From Pisolithus tinctorius (Eukaryota > Basidiomycota > Agaricomycetes > Boletales > Pisolithaceae): DNA of 64,000 nucleotides. Below, piece by piece: positions 48,016 to 61,584 of this stretch (positions within the stretch are counted from its first letter, which is position 1; each line of letters begins with the position of its first letter). The translations under genes were made by a program, and so were the position numbers. The stretch is taken from the NCBI GenBank assembly GCA_024663395.1, contig JANFAH010000044.1:1-64000 (forward strand), written 5' to 3'. The notes below the pieces were generated by a model, which was not told the origin of the DNA, ran no database searches, and was given only the letters and a program-made list of their open reading frames with translations.

Positions 48016-50620
48016 AACCGGAGATCTTCTATGACGTGACCCACCGAGATGACGCTTCGACTGTTTGCTCATCTTGCGGACTTGCTTTCGTTTGTGCATA
48101 GCTTATATCTAGTATCAGATTACACTCCATCTGTGATTAGTTTGTCTTGACATCCACATTACTACTGCATCTCCCCTTTTACTTTGACATCCATCCACTA
48201 TCCCCAATACCTCTTGGTCTTATTCTCATTAGCTTCCGCTGTTCAAGCTGGTCTGGGGCATGATTTCTTGAGGAATAATACCTATCGCTTGTCCAATTAT
48301 GATGCGCTCTTGGTCCTCGTGTTTCAGAGAAAATGTTTATGGTTTGATGCAGATTCCATCAACGCTGATGGAATTCTTGAATCTTGGTTCAGGACAAGTA
48401 TACCAGCCAATGAATCTTTGCGATGTCTTTGCGGACTCAGTAGGAACGTCTTCTTACCCCACCGAGGTGAATGGGATCAATCGCGATAACGACAAATTCT
48501 CAGCCAGGGCCGCTGGGGAGTATCATGTTCACCGCCTCAGCATGGTCATTGTCAAATTCTTCAACGTTTCAATTTGGGCGACACTTGAGACCGGTACCAG
48601 TACTGGCAGAGTCATAGGTGTGCCATTCAGCCAAGCGTACGGCTGACACCTTAATAAGTCTGGAAGCTGCGGCAATATCCGACTTCTCACGCTGAGAATT
48701 GGTTTGCTTCCGTTCGGTGATGTCATTACTAACCGCCCACAGATTCCAAAACACCTTACAATCCAATCAAGTCTCTACGATGACCCTTGGTATGTGCCTG
48801 TGGCGTGTTGAAAGACTAAGCTTCAATTCGGACCCGACCCCAGTCAAGTGCATTGTTCGTGAGGTTATGTACACTGAGGAAATGGAGGGCTAGATGATTA
48901 GGTGGGATTCGGGAGATATTGGGCCTCACCTGGCCCGTTCCAGGATATTTGAAAATGAATCTCGCAGTTGTTCTGAAAGAGACACGAATCTCCGATTATC
49001 TGTTCCGCGTTCGTCTTGCTTATCTGTGCGATTCTGAAGGAAGCCGGGACTTCGCAGAGGGGTGATTAGATCTTCTTATGCTGTCTTCTCCAACTGACCT
49101 ACCCTAACCAAACTGATACGTGCCTCCTTTTTTCCGAACCTGGGTCCATCAACTCGTGAACTTGTCATTTGCGCTGAGACGGACGGTGAGCTATGTGCAA
49201 ACCAAGCAAGAGCGGGGCCTATTCCTGCTCTTGTTCAGGTAGTTCGTGAAGCCCTTTCAGTTCGAGTTCTCTTAGAGCTCTTTAATATTCTTGGTAGCTT
49301 TTACTCGATCTGGTGCTCTCACACTGGTTGCTGTATGAACTCCTTTTGATTCAATGAATGCAAATGCGATGCTCAGCTACACCATACGGAGTAGCCCTCA
49401 CGGTGACGTGGCCCAGTTGCTGTAGCATTGCTTGTGGTCGCAGCCACTCCGGTATACAACGTACTTGCGTAAGTCGATCCGATTTCTCACCAGCAGAGTC
49501 GCAAGAGCGAGATGCTAAGCGTAGTGCCACGTCTTTCGCTTCTTCAAATGTTTCGCATTGGCCGTGCCAACGCCTGAATGGCGGACAGTGGACACCGCCC
49601 CCTAAGTGCCGACTGATTCGGCCATCACTGTCATTGGCCGGTTCCGTTGGAATCTTGGCAGCTCTATTGGTTGCTCTGTAACCTCTCCCAAGGAAAGTTA
49701 TCAGGTGGAGCTGACAACTGGTACTTTAGCCATTTGCGCTAATGGGCGGTTTCGAAGCGGAATCTTGCACGTAAGCACTGCTGCGAGGCCTCTCATCGGC
49801 CTAGTCTGCGTTCACAAATGGAGGTAATCCTCGAGCGCTTCACGGATTGAGTCGTGCCCGGTCATCTTTTGTTGGACGAGTATGGTGGTGAGTTTGTTCC
49901 CAGGCGTCATTAAACACACAGCCCTTCAGCCGAATATGTATGACAGGAGAATTCGGTTTGACTGAACCATGTACAGTTGTCTTTGGGAGATCGTTGTGAA
50001 AGACCGTGCTGTGGTGAGTGGGCTTCTACTCGATGGTCAGTTGGAATCGGTGTGCAGCAGGTTTTTCCAGCATATGACGCGTTGCAAGCCTCACTTTATG
50101 TGCACCGAGAATACCAGGTATTAGGAGGGTATGGCCTCGGCAGGTGTTTTCTCGGCTCACGCGCAGTGCAGGCTGTGAGCCTGTGACCGAGAAGATGCTA
50201 CACATGGAAATACCCTTTGCCTCGCTGCACCCACGTTCACCTCGTGCCAGTCTTGTCGACACCGCGATTCTGCTTGATCATCTGAAATTTTCTTTGCAGG
50301 TTGCGATCGGAAATAAGTCAGCGTGGTGGAATGATGGCTGTATTCCCTCCTCCAAAATAGCAATGTTCGACTCAAACTTTGGTCGTACCTGTCATCTGGA
50401 TCTCGCCTGTCCTTTCTTGTCCTCTTTTCGTATCTCAGTCAGCAACAGTCACCGGGCCCCTCTCGTAACTGGCACGGGATTGCAGCTCCCTATAAAATTT
50501 ACCGGGCCCATTCAGACCTGTCTTGCTGCTTCAGCCCTCTCCGTGCCCCTCCACCAAAGTTGACGTTTGTCGTCGTTCTTGTTGTGAGATCTGCTGTCTT
50601 TCTCATCAGTGGTGGACATC
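48016..50620. other. 2.6 kb without a supported gene
   Basis: A short frame near 48,184-48,489 begins with a signal-peptide-like hydrophobic stretch (YLLVLFSLASAVQAGL) but has no ATG, and I cannot splice it into a longer protein. Other frames are short. CpG is common. Probably 3' UTR of the preceding gene plus the promoter of the next, with undefined sequence between. Confidence 0.45.
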
Positions 50621-52022
50621 ATGACAGAGTATACAGAAACACCAGAGGTCATTGAGATTATCACAGACCCGGCACCACCAGACCGCATCACGAACTGGGT
50701 ACACACTCAGATATCGTATTCCGACCACTTTTGCTCACCAGACAGTCCACCGTCTGCGGTCGAGGACATTGAAGTAGGAGAACGTGATTCAGACGGCAGC
50801 AGTTCTTCTTCGCTACCACCGAAAATGATGCTCAGGTACTCGGACGGACGAGGGGATGTTCCCATCTCTCACTGGCACTATGATGGCCAGCATTACCCAC
50901 AGAAGCAGTCGCTCTATCGCGGTCCTGCACCGCGCTCGCGCCCCCAAACACCCCACCGCTACTCCCATGACCGCTCGAGATCTGTCGCTGGTCATCGCCC
51001 GGTGACCCCAGGTCACCACTATCATGGACACGATGGCTACCACCACTCAGAAAAGTTCGGTCAACCCATCTCTCCAGAAGACCCGGACTATGAGTCGGCA
51101 CCAGAGGATATCCAAGTCCTCCCTGCAGACCCGAATGCCAAACCACAGCGCGTCACTGGCTCTTACAGACCCAGACGTTCGTCAGAGCCATTCCGTGCTC
51201 GCTCGCAGTCGCAGCCAAGTCGGGATTCAGATGTATACGACAGCCCCCCTCCTCGCTATGTTTCCAACACTTTGAACGTCCCCGCGGTCACGTATTCACA
51301 TTCACAACGTATCCATGATCCATATGATCACCACCACCCCAGTCACTCTCATTCACGTGGTAACCGACCACCTCCATCGATCGTTTACGCCCCTGGCAAT
51401 AATCGCAACACCGATCACTATGCTCCGCCTACGATCGTCTATGCATCACACAAAGCCCCCGGGATGAACCACGCTGTGTCTTCGCCAGCTGGCTCCGGGT
51501 TCCCTCAATACCCCCGTATTGTGAATGCGCCATATCCTCCGGTGCATAACCATCGTGTTCCAGTACAGGAAGAACAACGCTATGGCCCGAAGGGTCCACG
51601 ACCTAGAGAGGACATTCCTCGTTCTCACACGCCGATCAGTGAAGCCGCTAGTGGCGAATCTGGCAGCACGTACTACGTTCTCCCGAGTGCAGGCCAGAAA
51701 GTGAAGGTCCTGGTAAGTCCCCAACCGACTAGTCGAGCTTGGCGCCTCGTTCCATTGCTGACATCAATGTGTGTTGCCAACACAGGTCGGCCCCGAGCCT
51801 TCTCTATACAACGGGAGTGCATCCACTAAATCGGTTTCCATGCCTCGTACGCCTGACTCTGTAACGGGCCGTATTCCAAGAAGGCCGCTATTCAGCCGCA
51901 TTCTAAGCTTTGCCTCGGACTTGTCGAACCTGTCGAGAACCTCACGGTCATCTAGGAAAAATTTATACCGCAGACATTCGGTTGATATCTCAACGCGTTC
52001 ACAATCCCGCGATCGCCGGTGA
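50621..52022 (+). CDS. His/Pro/Ser-rich unknown protein
   Basis: Two exons, 50621-51712 and 51786-52022, with a 73-bp GTAAGT-CAG intron; 442 residues starting MTEYTETPEVIEIITDPAP. No named family recognised. The middle is rich in His, Pro, Tyr, Arg and Ser, with clusters such as DPYDHHHPSHSHSRG, and is probably disordered. A short element STYYVLPSAGQKVKVLVGPE spans the exon junction and looks like the conserved part. The C-terminal 60 residues are basic and Ser-rich (FSRILSFASDLSNLSRTSRS). The proteins on either side give no functional hint. The codon pattern and clean phase 0 splice make it a likely real gene. Confidence 0.75.
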
Positions 52023-55000
52023 TTACTTATGCCGTATGCCCTATAAACCGTTTCTTATCTTTTTCATGCTCACTGCCGAGGACTGTAGCTCTAACTCTTG
52101 GTCATCTTTTATCATTTCTGGCGCTCATAGATACGGCAACTAGGTTCTTATGCACTATACATGAATTCATGTATCGTTTTTTTCAGGTACATTATGCTCA
52201 GGATTTTCTTTCTGGTGTTATTCCTCGGGCTTTACGCTACTCGTATCGCTCACATTCGCTCCAATTTCGCCTTGCGCCCTTCCCAGTAACTTATGCTGCT
52301 TCCTTAGGCTTCCCTGCCTTATCGATTTTAGCTCGCGTGTATCGTTGACGTACGAGTTCCGTCCAAATGACATGTGGTGCCATCACCTGATTGTCACCTG
52401 GCAACTGAGTGAAGCACCTGGTTGCTGGACCCGTTGAGCCCATCCGAACTAAGTACACATTTTAATGCGAGGGAGAATGGACGCGACGCGTTCACCACGC
52501 GTCGGTGGCACGCCACGTCGCGTTTATTTGGATAGTTCAGATGTTTGCTTGCATGCCTCGAGGCCTCGAGGAGCTGAGGCAATCAGGCACGACACTGATA
52601 GCACCCGACATGTTTGGACGAGACCTAAATGAAATCTGGTCCCATGCACAGACCGAACCAGGCCACGCAGGGTAATCGAGATCGAGTCCGATTCAGACAA
52701 TATCGAACCTCCTGCGCATGTCAGCATGGATGGTTGAGCCCAGTTCAGTTGTGAGGTTATTGTTTCTCTCAGCAGCGTCCGTAACTCATGGAGAGCGGAC
52801 ATATCGTTCATTGCAGGTCGCCGCTGGAATGTAGTTAATCTTCGACGTTCGTTCTCCCGTCATTGTTCGAACGGCCGCTCAGAGCTCCCCTCTCCCTCCA
52901 CTCCGCCCCTTCTGCAATACACGCAAATTCCTCGACTCCTTCTTGCGTGCAGTGCGATGGCCTGATTCTTGATCGTGCCGTGTTGTATGGGCACGGCCCC
53001 CCCGTGGATAGAGATTGTGATGTTGATGATTGATTCTGCGCAGGGACGAGCCGATCGATCGCGAGGGTACCATTGCCACTAGCAGTATCCCTGGAGCTCT
53101 GAACACGCAAAAATCCAATGCAATTGTCTCGCCTTTAGAAGGTGGCGTTTGTATTACTGCGTCTTTTTCTGTAATCAGTGCTTACGAGGTTATTATGGGG
53201 TATAGCTTCGAGGGTCCTGAGCGTGCTCTGCACACTGGCACCTGGCAATGCATCACCACTCTCGCAGAATACAGGCACACGGGTAGGTCAGAACTAAGCA
53301 GTAAGACCGCCATGTATAACAAATCGATGGGATTGGACTCCTGTCCCCAGAATTATGTCCCATAGCCATCACGTTCGATCAAAGCAAAAATAACATTGAA
53401 ATGCCAAGAGGTCAGATGACCCTTGAAGGGTCACATTTTCTGGAAACTCCATTCGCAAGTAGGGCTGCCACTCAGGGTGTCCCTCGTCCCCCCACGTCCT
53501 TTTCCCCGCTGAGCGGTGAGGCTAGGCTTTGACAATTGGGGTTTCCTGTATCTGGAACAACAAGTCGCCAGATGCGGTCGTGCCAGACCTATTGGACCTT
53601 ATATGGGCGTCTAGCCATACCGTTAAGGAATCCGGGAACCATGGAAGAAAGGGCAGCATTTTTGGTTTGCCCGACGCAGTGCAGTACTGTTACCGACCTG
53701 TTCTAGCATCGCATGGCGTAATCGAAGTGATATTCCATACTGGAATATGTGTGAAACTTGCAGAAGCAGCACCTAGGCAGTTAAGGTGCTGTGATTGAAC
53801 CGGGACGCTTCCCTCGTGCCCATCAGCACCAGAGGCACGATTTGGTTCGTTCACGGGTATGTCTGACTGAGAAACCAGAGCTGCGGAAGTAGTGGTAACC
53901 TGTTAACGTTAGGTTAGAGTTCGAACATTGGATATGAGACTGCTCTTACGCGGTGCTTGGTATCCACAGTACCAGACGCAAGCTACCAAATCAAGCCACC
54001 ATGGCTGTGACACGGCAGTAAAAAGAAGGAAGAGTTCACTCCAGTATACGTGTAACGTAATGCGTGTTTTTCATTTGCATGGTTTTATTCAGCCCATAAT
54101 AGAATCTTACCGTAGAAAAGTCGCTCCCCCCAAAAAAACAGCAGAAAGCCAAGGGACCCTTCAGCTACAGGTGTTAAACGCCAGGATAAAAAGCAGTTCA
54201 CCCTTAACTCATGGCTTGAAGTGAGCTTTGAGCTTCTCTCCACTCAGAGACCACACACCTCGCTAAGCTTGGGTGTGCTAGTAGGCATTACCGTCAAGTG
54301 CCTGTCCTGCGTGCATGAGAAGTCTCGGAAATGTGAAAATTGGAGCTGTCACGAGGACGCCACCGTGAGGGTAGTTGAAGGTAAGACACCACAGAAAGGG
54401 TAGAGAACGCCAGCAGCAGACGTGAACGTGGTAAATGTGCAGAATGCGACAAACCTGCGAACGCGTGTCGTGAGAAGAGGTGTTGAACATACCCATAAGA
54501 ACAAGTGGACGAGCTGTATCGTATCGATAGACTGCGGCATCTCATATCTTCCAATGAGCGATTGCGTCGATGATGAGGCGATAAGCGATCGAACCAATGG
54601 GGAAAGTAACGAAGTGTACATACTTCGGATTAAGACGGAGTCCAGACAAGTGAAGGGTGATCAAACCACATATTACAGGTGCGGAATTGAATGATTGAAT
54701 GAGATGGACATGAAGGGAGTGCATGGGACAGGGCCAACTAAGTAGTACTAGCACAACATACAGCCAATTCGGCGGACGGATCAGATCGGCAGTGATGAAA
54801 ACAGTATTGCAGTGGTGTATCGGACTTCGACACGACTTATCACGGAGTACACGGCGCTCGCTGGAGAATGTTCCTTGAGCGTGTCGCAGCAGCGGGTAAC
54901 TTGGTGGAGAAAGGTAGGGAAACATTGTACTTGGGATTTGATGTGATGAGAACGTGAAAACGGTAATGACCTTATCCAAGAGCATTGTATGGCAGGCATT

Positions 55001-55402
55001 GACAATGCTGCCGTGCGATGGTGGCGGCAAGCTGCAAGACAGGACTCAGCAACATTGTTAGCCATCATCATTTCACTGCATCTCGTCCATTCTATCACCT
55101 GCGCCGAGTTAAAGTCTACATGGTGAAAGAACACACCGGTACAGCATTGTTCCAGAATGCAGGGGGTGAACTTCGAGGATGATAGTCGGTCAGCGGGTCT
55201 GACGTCAGTTGCAACTTGGGCGCAAGGCGATCACGTGACTGGAGGTCCGCTTCCCCGTCACTTGCCTCCGTCGTCCCACTGTACGGACACCCGCCATTTG
55301 CTTGCCCCACTGTACGCTTGAGGTTGTCGAAATATCGGAAATTTATCCAATTCGACCCCATCGATATTTCCTTCGACGACGCCACGTACGTATTCATGTT
55401 CC
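52023..55402. other. 3.4 kb without a supported gene
   Basis: Open frames here are at most about 160 codons (minus, 54,542-55,030) and show no family motif or splice context. CpG content is ordinary. I see nothing identifiable; the last few hundred bases should contain the promoter of the PWWP-like gene. Confidence 0.45.
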
Positions 55403-58338
55403 ATGGCCAGTCCAGAGAACAGAGGTCTGTCGGAACGAGTGCTGCCTGCGCGCAGGGCGGCGAGGCGTGCGTCTGCGAACTTTGCAGAACAACTCATGGA
55501 TTCCCCGGGTCGCTCTGACGAAGACGCAAATCGCTCGGATAACGACCCAGTCTCACACCCCTTCGGTGAGCCTAGTGCTCGCAAGCTGAAGAACGTGAAG
55601 TATCGGTATACTGCTACAGGAAAGCACCGATCGTCACCACTAAAGGGCAGCTCTTCTTCACCAGAACGCACGGGAAAGGCCAAGGTGCAGTCGAAGCCCA
55701 AGCTAAAGTTAACACCCAAACCATCTACTTCATTGTCCCAACCTACGCCAAGTATACCCGCAGCTGTTCATTCACTCAAGCGCAAGGCATTACCATCTAC
55801 TTCTGATAGAGAATTGTCATCGTGTTCGCCGTTATCTAGTCTCCCGTCAAGCCCAATCGCACCTTCAAAGCAACATCCTCCAGCATCTCCTCCGGTCAGT
55901 CATGTAACAGAATCAGCGTCATCTACGTCTGTTCCCTTGTCGCGGATGACGCTTCCAAGCTCTGCGACTTTCCCTCTTTCAAAGGCTAGTGCATCACAGG
56001 CCACTCTCACACCTCGCAAGAAACTAGCCAAAGTCGGCGTTAAAACGGACCTGAGTGGTTGGGAAGTTGGCATGCCTGCTTGGGTTTTAGTAAACCAGTG
56101 CGGAGTAATCGTCGGGGATACCTTTCAATCCACCGAAGATGGGGATGTGATTGCCATAGCTGAAGAGTGTTTTTGGTGGCCTGCTCAGGTAAACGGGAGA
56201 CATATTTTATATTATGTGCTAAGCTCAAAGTTTCGCCACAGATAATAGCGAAGAATCCCCTTCGTGTCACGCTCTTCGGTGATTTCCCTTCTACTTCCTC
56301 ATCGCCCCGTAAGATGTGTACAATCTCATCACCCTCATCGGACAATATCCTCTCCGTGAACGACGAAAGTGGGAAGAGACGCTTTAATCGGCTGACCTTC
56401 CGCACTGCATCTGGAGAGGAAGGCCTCACCAGTTCTCCACCTGCTAAAAAGCAGCGATTTGAAGGCGGAGCGAGCCTCGTCGATCGCTGGGAGGCAGCGG
56501 TTTCTAGCATGGAGAAAGCCACCGCACTTGAGCGCGAAGGATTGCCCGCTCTCATCTCTTCCTATGCTAGTGGCGTTGGAAGCTTATACGATTCCCTCGA
56601 CGAATCTGACGTTGATACCTCCGACCTTCGGAAGCCCACCTCTACGTCTAGTTCCAAGCGCAAGTCACCGTCGAAAACTCAGTCAGTTAAGAAGCCTCGA
56701 TCCCAACGGTCAACGGGTAATCTTAAGGTCGCCTACGCTCAAACGCCTAAAAACTTTTCTCCTTGTCCACCCGACCCTACACTTCAAATCCCGGGAGAGC
56801 TTGTTCTTGCACAGGCACCTGGTAGCACATTCTACTGGCCGGGGAAGATTCTAGAGCATCACCCAGATAAATCGGAAAAGTATCGAGTCATGTTCCTGGA
56901 TGACAAGATTTATGCCATCAGTCGGACCAAGCTTTGGACTTCAGAGGAAGAAGGCTTCGTCACCTGTGCATTGGGCGAGTGGGAGAGCACGATAAAGACT
57001 ACCGATGACCTTGACTCCGAAGACGAGAGCGTGGCAGCGCAAGAGGAAGGCCAAGATGACGTTGCAAGTGTCCCCCCAAGGCCTCCACCCCCGACGGAAT
57101 TCGATGGCTTATCGGTGGATACGCAGCTGGCATACGTCAAACCCGTGCTACGGGCAGTCCTTGTAAAGGGATACAAACCAGCTATACCGAAGCACGACGC
57201 TTTCATGAAGGGAGGGTCTGCACGTGCGGCATTATTGAAAGATGCGGGTGTGCGAGGCGGATTGGATGCACGGTTTATCAAAGCTGTGCAACGTGCCATT
57301 TGCAAGTGGGTACTTGGAGACAGTGCCAGGCGCATTAAGAGAACCATAGATCCGGATGTGAGTATGGAAAACGGTGAAGGTGCAACGGATCCTGTAGATC
57401 CAGCGGTGCCGTCGGAACCATTGGATAAGAAAGACTCACAGAACGAGAAAACAGAAGGGGTTGTGGAAATCAAATCCAATCCTCCCAGTGATTCACAAGT
57501 AGCTGAAGAAGCACCGCAGGTACCAAGCTCAGGAGATAGCAGCAAGGAAGGTGCTTCTGGGAATTCCGACACTTGCATGGTAGTTGATGAAGTCGGCGAG
57601 GTAAACGTGTTCCATTCTTTTGCGACACCACTCTGACACGTAGAAGACACCGAACGCCCCTCTCAATGAGGCAAGCAGTGTGGCTGCAGTAGCACCAGAG
57701 GGTAAGGAGACCAGGACGCAGCAACCTAATGGCCACTGTGATGTATGGGTTGTTTGGGGTCGCCTCGAGACATGACCTGATAGACCCTTAGCTTCAACCT
57801 GGGCCCCTTAGTACTGCAGAACTGAACCCTATTCCGGAGCAGCCAGTCAAGGTCAGTGTCAGCAACCCCATATTTACACCGCTACACTTCATTGTCCTTT
57901 CTAGCCGACTTCTGTAACATCGGACCGCTTAGGACAACCCCGCCCTTTCCAAGTGGCATGCGACGAGTTTGACTCATTATCTGGCGTTGAGAAGCTTGAT
58001 GTGAGAATATCCTTTCCTGTGCCCAACAAAGTCATTGACAACTGGTACAGTACTGCTTGAACATCCTCCTACCAGAGGCTATCAAACAGCTGTTGTTATG
58101 GAGGTCGGGTGAACGTACTTCTGCAATATTGCTCTCCGACGAAGAGGAGCAACGGTTACATGACTGTGCTGTGAAGAAAGCCAGCGAGACAGACTGGGTG
58201 GACGATGTAATGAGGTTGCGCGAGGTCCAAGCTCGGTTGTGGGGTATTGACCTAAGTAAGGTACATCAGGAACCAGAGAAGAAGATTGTTCCGGGAGGGA
58301 CTAGGACGAGGCCGAGGAGGGCTACGATCTCCAAGTGA
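55403..58338 (+). CDS. Chromatin-type protein with two PWWP/Tudor-like modules
   Basis: Six exons: 55403-56188, 56242-57600, 57644-57701, 57820-57851, 57905-58000 and 58051-58338; 872 residues. Module 1 (about 219-280) has GWEVGMPAWVLV, CFWWPAQ and the following IIAKNPLRVTLFGD, split by intron 1 right after the WWPAQ. Module 2 (about 447-505) has PGELVLAQAPGSTFYWPGKI, EKYRVMFLDDKIYAI and LWTSEEEGF. Both have the strand pattern and the xWPA/G turn of PWWP or Tudor-like histone readers. Low-complexity basic segments with SPSKTQSVKKPRSQRS lie between them. The C-terminal exon is helical (LLPEAIKQLLLWRSGERTSA and EVQARLWGIDLSK). Probably nuclear and binds methylated histone or DNA; the exact target is unknown. 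Exons 3-5 are short and less certain than exons 1, 2 and 6. Confidence 0.85.
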
Positions 58339-58729
58339 TATATTTCGCCAAAGGATCCCCCGAATATGACCATCTATCGCAATATATCCCATAGCTTTCC
58401 CTAGCAACTTAGTATGCAGAACTTGTATCTAAGATAATTTTTTCCTCTGCTACGAGTTCAATCACCAACAACCACTGGCTGGGATAGCACTACATTCGGA
58501 CACGCTAATTCAACGTTGAGGGGGATCCGCGGCGCAGTGAACGACCGTACCAACAGTGCCAGCACTGCCAACTGCAGAACGTGCTCGCTCGCGAAATTTG
58601 CGCCAGCGTCGGTGGCAGTTTCTCAAACATTCCTTTCATCGCCAACCGCCCATCAATCGCTTCCAGATCACACTCTAACTCAATCGTGGAGTTGGAGCGC
58701 CGGTATCGACGTTCACAGGACGCCAGTCT
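58339..58729. other. Intergenic region upstream of the apyrase gene
   Basis: About 390 bp on the plus strand between two genes. No clear TATA box or other element. An open frame overlaps the apyrase start in another frame and is a shadow. Confidence 0.5.
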
Positions 58730-61109
58730 ATGCCCCCACCGACATCCACCGATCCATGGCTGGCTGCACGCCGATTTGGAGTGGTTATCGACGCCGGCTC
58801 GTCTGGTTCAAGACTTCAGATATACAGCTGGAAAGACCCCGGCGTAGTTCTCGCCGAACAAGGCGATATTGTGCGGAACACGCTACCCAAGGTTGAAAAG
58901 GGTGTCAAAGCAGGCGAGGACTGGATAACTAAAGTCGAGCCTGGTCCGTCTGAGTTCCCGTTATATCCTCCTGCCTCCTTGCTATTGCAAGACGTAAGTA
59001 TCGCTTGTATTAACGTCCGTTGTAGGTCTCTCGTCATTCGCGGATAACCCGGAGGGTGTTGCGAGCTATCTAGAACCACTTATTCAACATGCCCAGTCCC
59101 GAATACCGCCATCTCTCGAGTCTGAAACCCCTCTGTTCCTTCTTGCCACCGCTGGGATGCGTCTCATAAGCCCGGTGAAACAAGCACGGGTATTGAACGC
59201 AATATGCCAGTACCTTCGCTCCTCTTCCAACTTCCGCATCGACGACGAGTCCAAAGACGGTCCGTGTGGACTGAGTGTCCAAATCATTACCGGCGAGGAG
59301 GAAGGCCTGTTCGGTTGGATAGCAGTGAATTATCTTATGGACGGGTTTTCGGGGGGGACAAGTGAAAAGACGACATATGGATTCCTCGACATGGGAGGTG
59401 CCTCGACCCAAATTGCGTTCGAGCCTGCGGATAGTGACCTTCGGAGTGACAACGAGGTGCTCGTAGACGTTAGGCTGAGGCTTCTAAGTGGTGAGGAGGT
59501 CAAGCACCGGGTGTTCGTGACAACGTGGTTGGGATATGGGACGAATCAGGCGAGGGAACGATACATTTCCGAGACGATCCGACTTGCAGAGGATGATCAA
59601 ACTCTCGATACGGCTGATCTCGACTATATACCTGACCCTTGTCTTCCAAAGGATCTGGTGGTTTCGGAGGGAAAGCCTCGGTTGGATGGTTCCCCCGTGC
59701 ACTCCTCAGTGCCCTACAAGCTCGTCGGTACGGGCTCGTTCACGCAGTGCCTTCAGAAAACCGCGCCCTTGCTAAATAAGGAGGCTCCGTGTGCAGAAGA
59801 ACCGTGTCTCTTCAATGGCGTACATGTTCCACTCATCAACTTCTCTTCGTCGCATTTCATCGGGATATCTGAATACTGGTACTCGTCCGAGCACGTCTTC
59901 GGTTTGGGTGGGCCTTACGACTTCGTCCAGTACGAACGGGCTGCAACGGCATTCTGCGAGAGAGATTGGGACGGGATAGTTGAGCAACACGAGTTGTCCA
60001 AGCAGCGTGGCTTGCTTGGTGGTGATGGTGAGGTACTGCAGGACGGGGAGGTCATCAAAACTGGTGTCTGGGGCGATAGGGTTGAGTTGTCGCGTTTGCA
60101 GATGCAATGCTTCAAAGCAGCATGGGTCGCCAATATTCTTCACGAAGGCATTGGGATACCTCGTATTGTCGATCCAGGTGGAAACACTTCGACGAGGGGC
60201 GAGCAGGTTGCACAGCAAGCCGAAAGGAAAGGCCTAGGACGACCTATGTTCCAATCTATGGATAGCGTAGGTGGAGTTGCGATCAGCTGGACCCTGGGGA
60301 AGATGGTGCTAGAGGCTAGCAAGGCAGTTAAACCTCTATCAATTCACAGTCGACCTCTTGTGGATCCAGTTCAAGATATACCATCTACTTCTCAGAATCC
60401 GCCCATAAGACCAATTCGACCGCCATTTTTCGACCTCGACATGATTGAAGAGAAGTTATCTCAACACCTACCCCCAGCTCTCTCTCGCGGATCGCTCGGA
60501 TTCTCACCGGTCACATTCTTCCTATATATCTTTGCGATTTTACTTTTAGCCTGTATGACTTCCCGTCTGCGCCGATCGGTCCGTCATACTTTCCGTCGCA
60601 TCAGGCGATCCCCGCTCAAGCGTGACCTTGACACGACATACTCGATGGAGGAAGGTAGCTTATCACCAGGTGCCTCAGTACGTTCCTCTACCCGATCGAA
60701 ACCCTCGTTGCTTCGGTCTCTCCGCCGATTTTTGTCTTCCTCTCCCTCCCGCCCAAGATTATCGCCGTTGAATACGACCCTCACCCGTCCGAATCTCCGG
60801 CGCTCGCTTTCGTTCCCCTCCGCGACATCCCCAGCTTATCAGCACCCCGCCTTCGGGACCTCCACAGCATCGCAGTACCACTCCCGTTCATCGTCGCCAA
60901 CACCTACTGCGCTTCTTTTTGACGAAAATGGCACGACGACGACGACTTTATCGAACACCATATCATCAATCTCAGCTTGTACCCCCAATATCGCGCGCTC
61001 GCGCAATTCGTCCCAGATGAACTTGACGACACTCGTCCCGAGACAGATGTCACTGTCACGTGCATCGAGTTTTTCGTACACACCAAGTGAGAGTTTCGAG
61101 GATGAGTAG
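58730..61109 (+). CDS. YND1: Golgi apyrase / GDA1-CD39 nucleoside diphosphatase
   Basis: Hydrolyses nucleoside di- and triphosphates in the Golgi lumen, supporting nucleotide-sugar exchange for glycosylation. Two exons, 58730-58943 and 59026-61109; 765 residues. All four core apyrase conserved regions are visible: VIDAGSSGSR (21-28), LLATAGMRL, ITGEEEGLFGWIAVNYL and LDMGGASTQIAF. The protein has no N-terminal membrane anchor. One C-terminal membrane segment (about 566-583, FFLYIFAILLLACM) follows, then about 180 residues rich in Ser/Arg/Pro. This layout matches yeast Ynd1 (single C-terminal anchor, long cytosolic tail) rather than Gda1. Yeast Ynd1 is inhibited through its cytosolic tail; whether that holds here is inference. 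Confidence 0.94.
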
Positions 61110-61584
61110 CATCCCCTGTTATGCGTCCAGTGTAATTCGACGATAAGCGGCCGCCGTTCTCTACAGGATGCTCACTACCGAGTACATACTATGCTTATTG
61201 TGATACTTTTCCATACTGATAGACGATTTTCATGTTACCGTAATTTACTAGTCCGTTGCCCAGATGTACATACTTATGACAAGGACAGCACATAAATTTG
61301 TCACCAAGCTCTTATATCGCTGTAGCAGCGAGGTCAGACAATACCTCAACAATACTACATACATACAAGGGTCATTATTTCTGGCTGCTAACCTGATACC
61401 GGATGTAGCTTACGAAGCGCATAGTCGTGGTGGAGTGGTGTAGCGTTACTACGGTAGACAATCGTGATGGCAATGCCAACTGGCCTGAATTTGTTTTGGA
61501 TGAGAACATTTGCCTTGGTTGTCTTATCCGGTATTGCTAACCAGGAAACCTTGCCACAACACCGTGGGTAGGGTAATGACCTTG
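61110..61584. other. Convergent 3' intergenic region
   Basis: About 475 bp between the stop codons of the apyrase (plus) and the cyclophilin (minus). It probably contains both 3' UTRs. No element recognised. Confidence 0.5.

Noticed and set aside
48184..48900. Secreted protein gene suggested by a hydrophobic N-terminus
   Set aside because: The frame starts without ATG, changes frame within 300 bp, and no consistent set of splice sites restores a longer protein.
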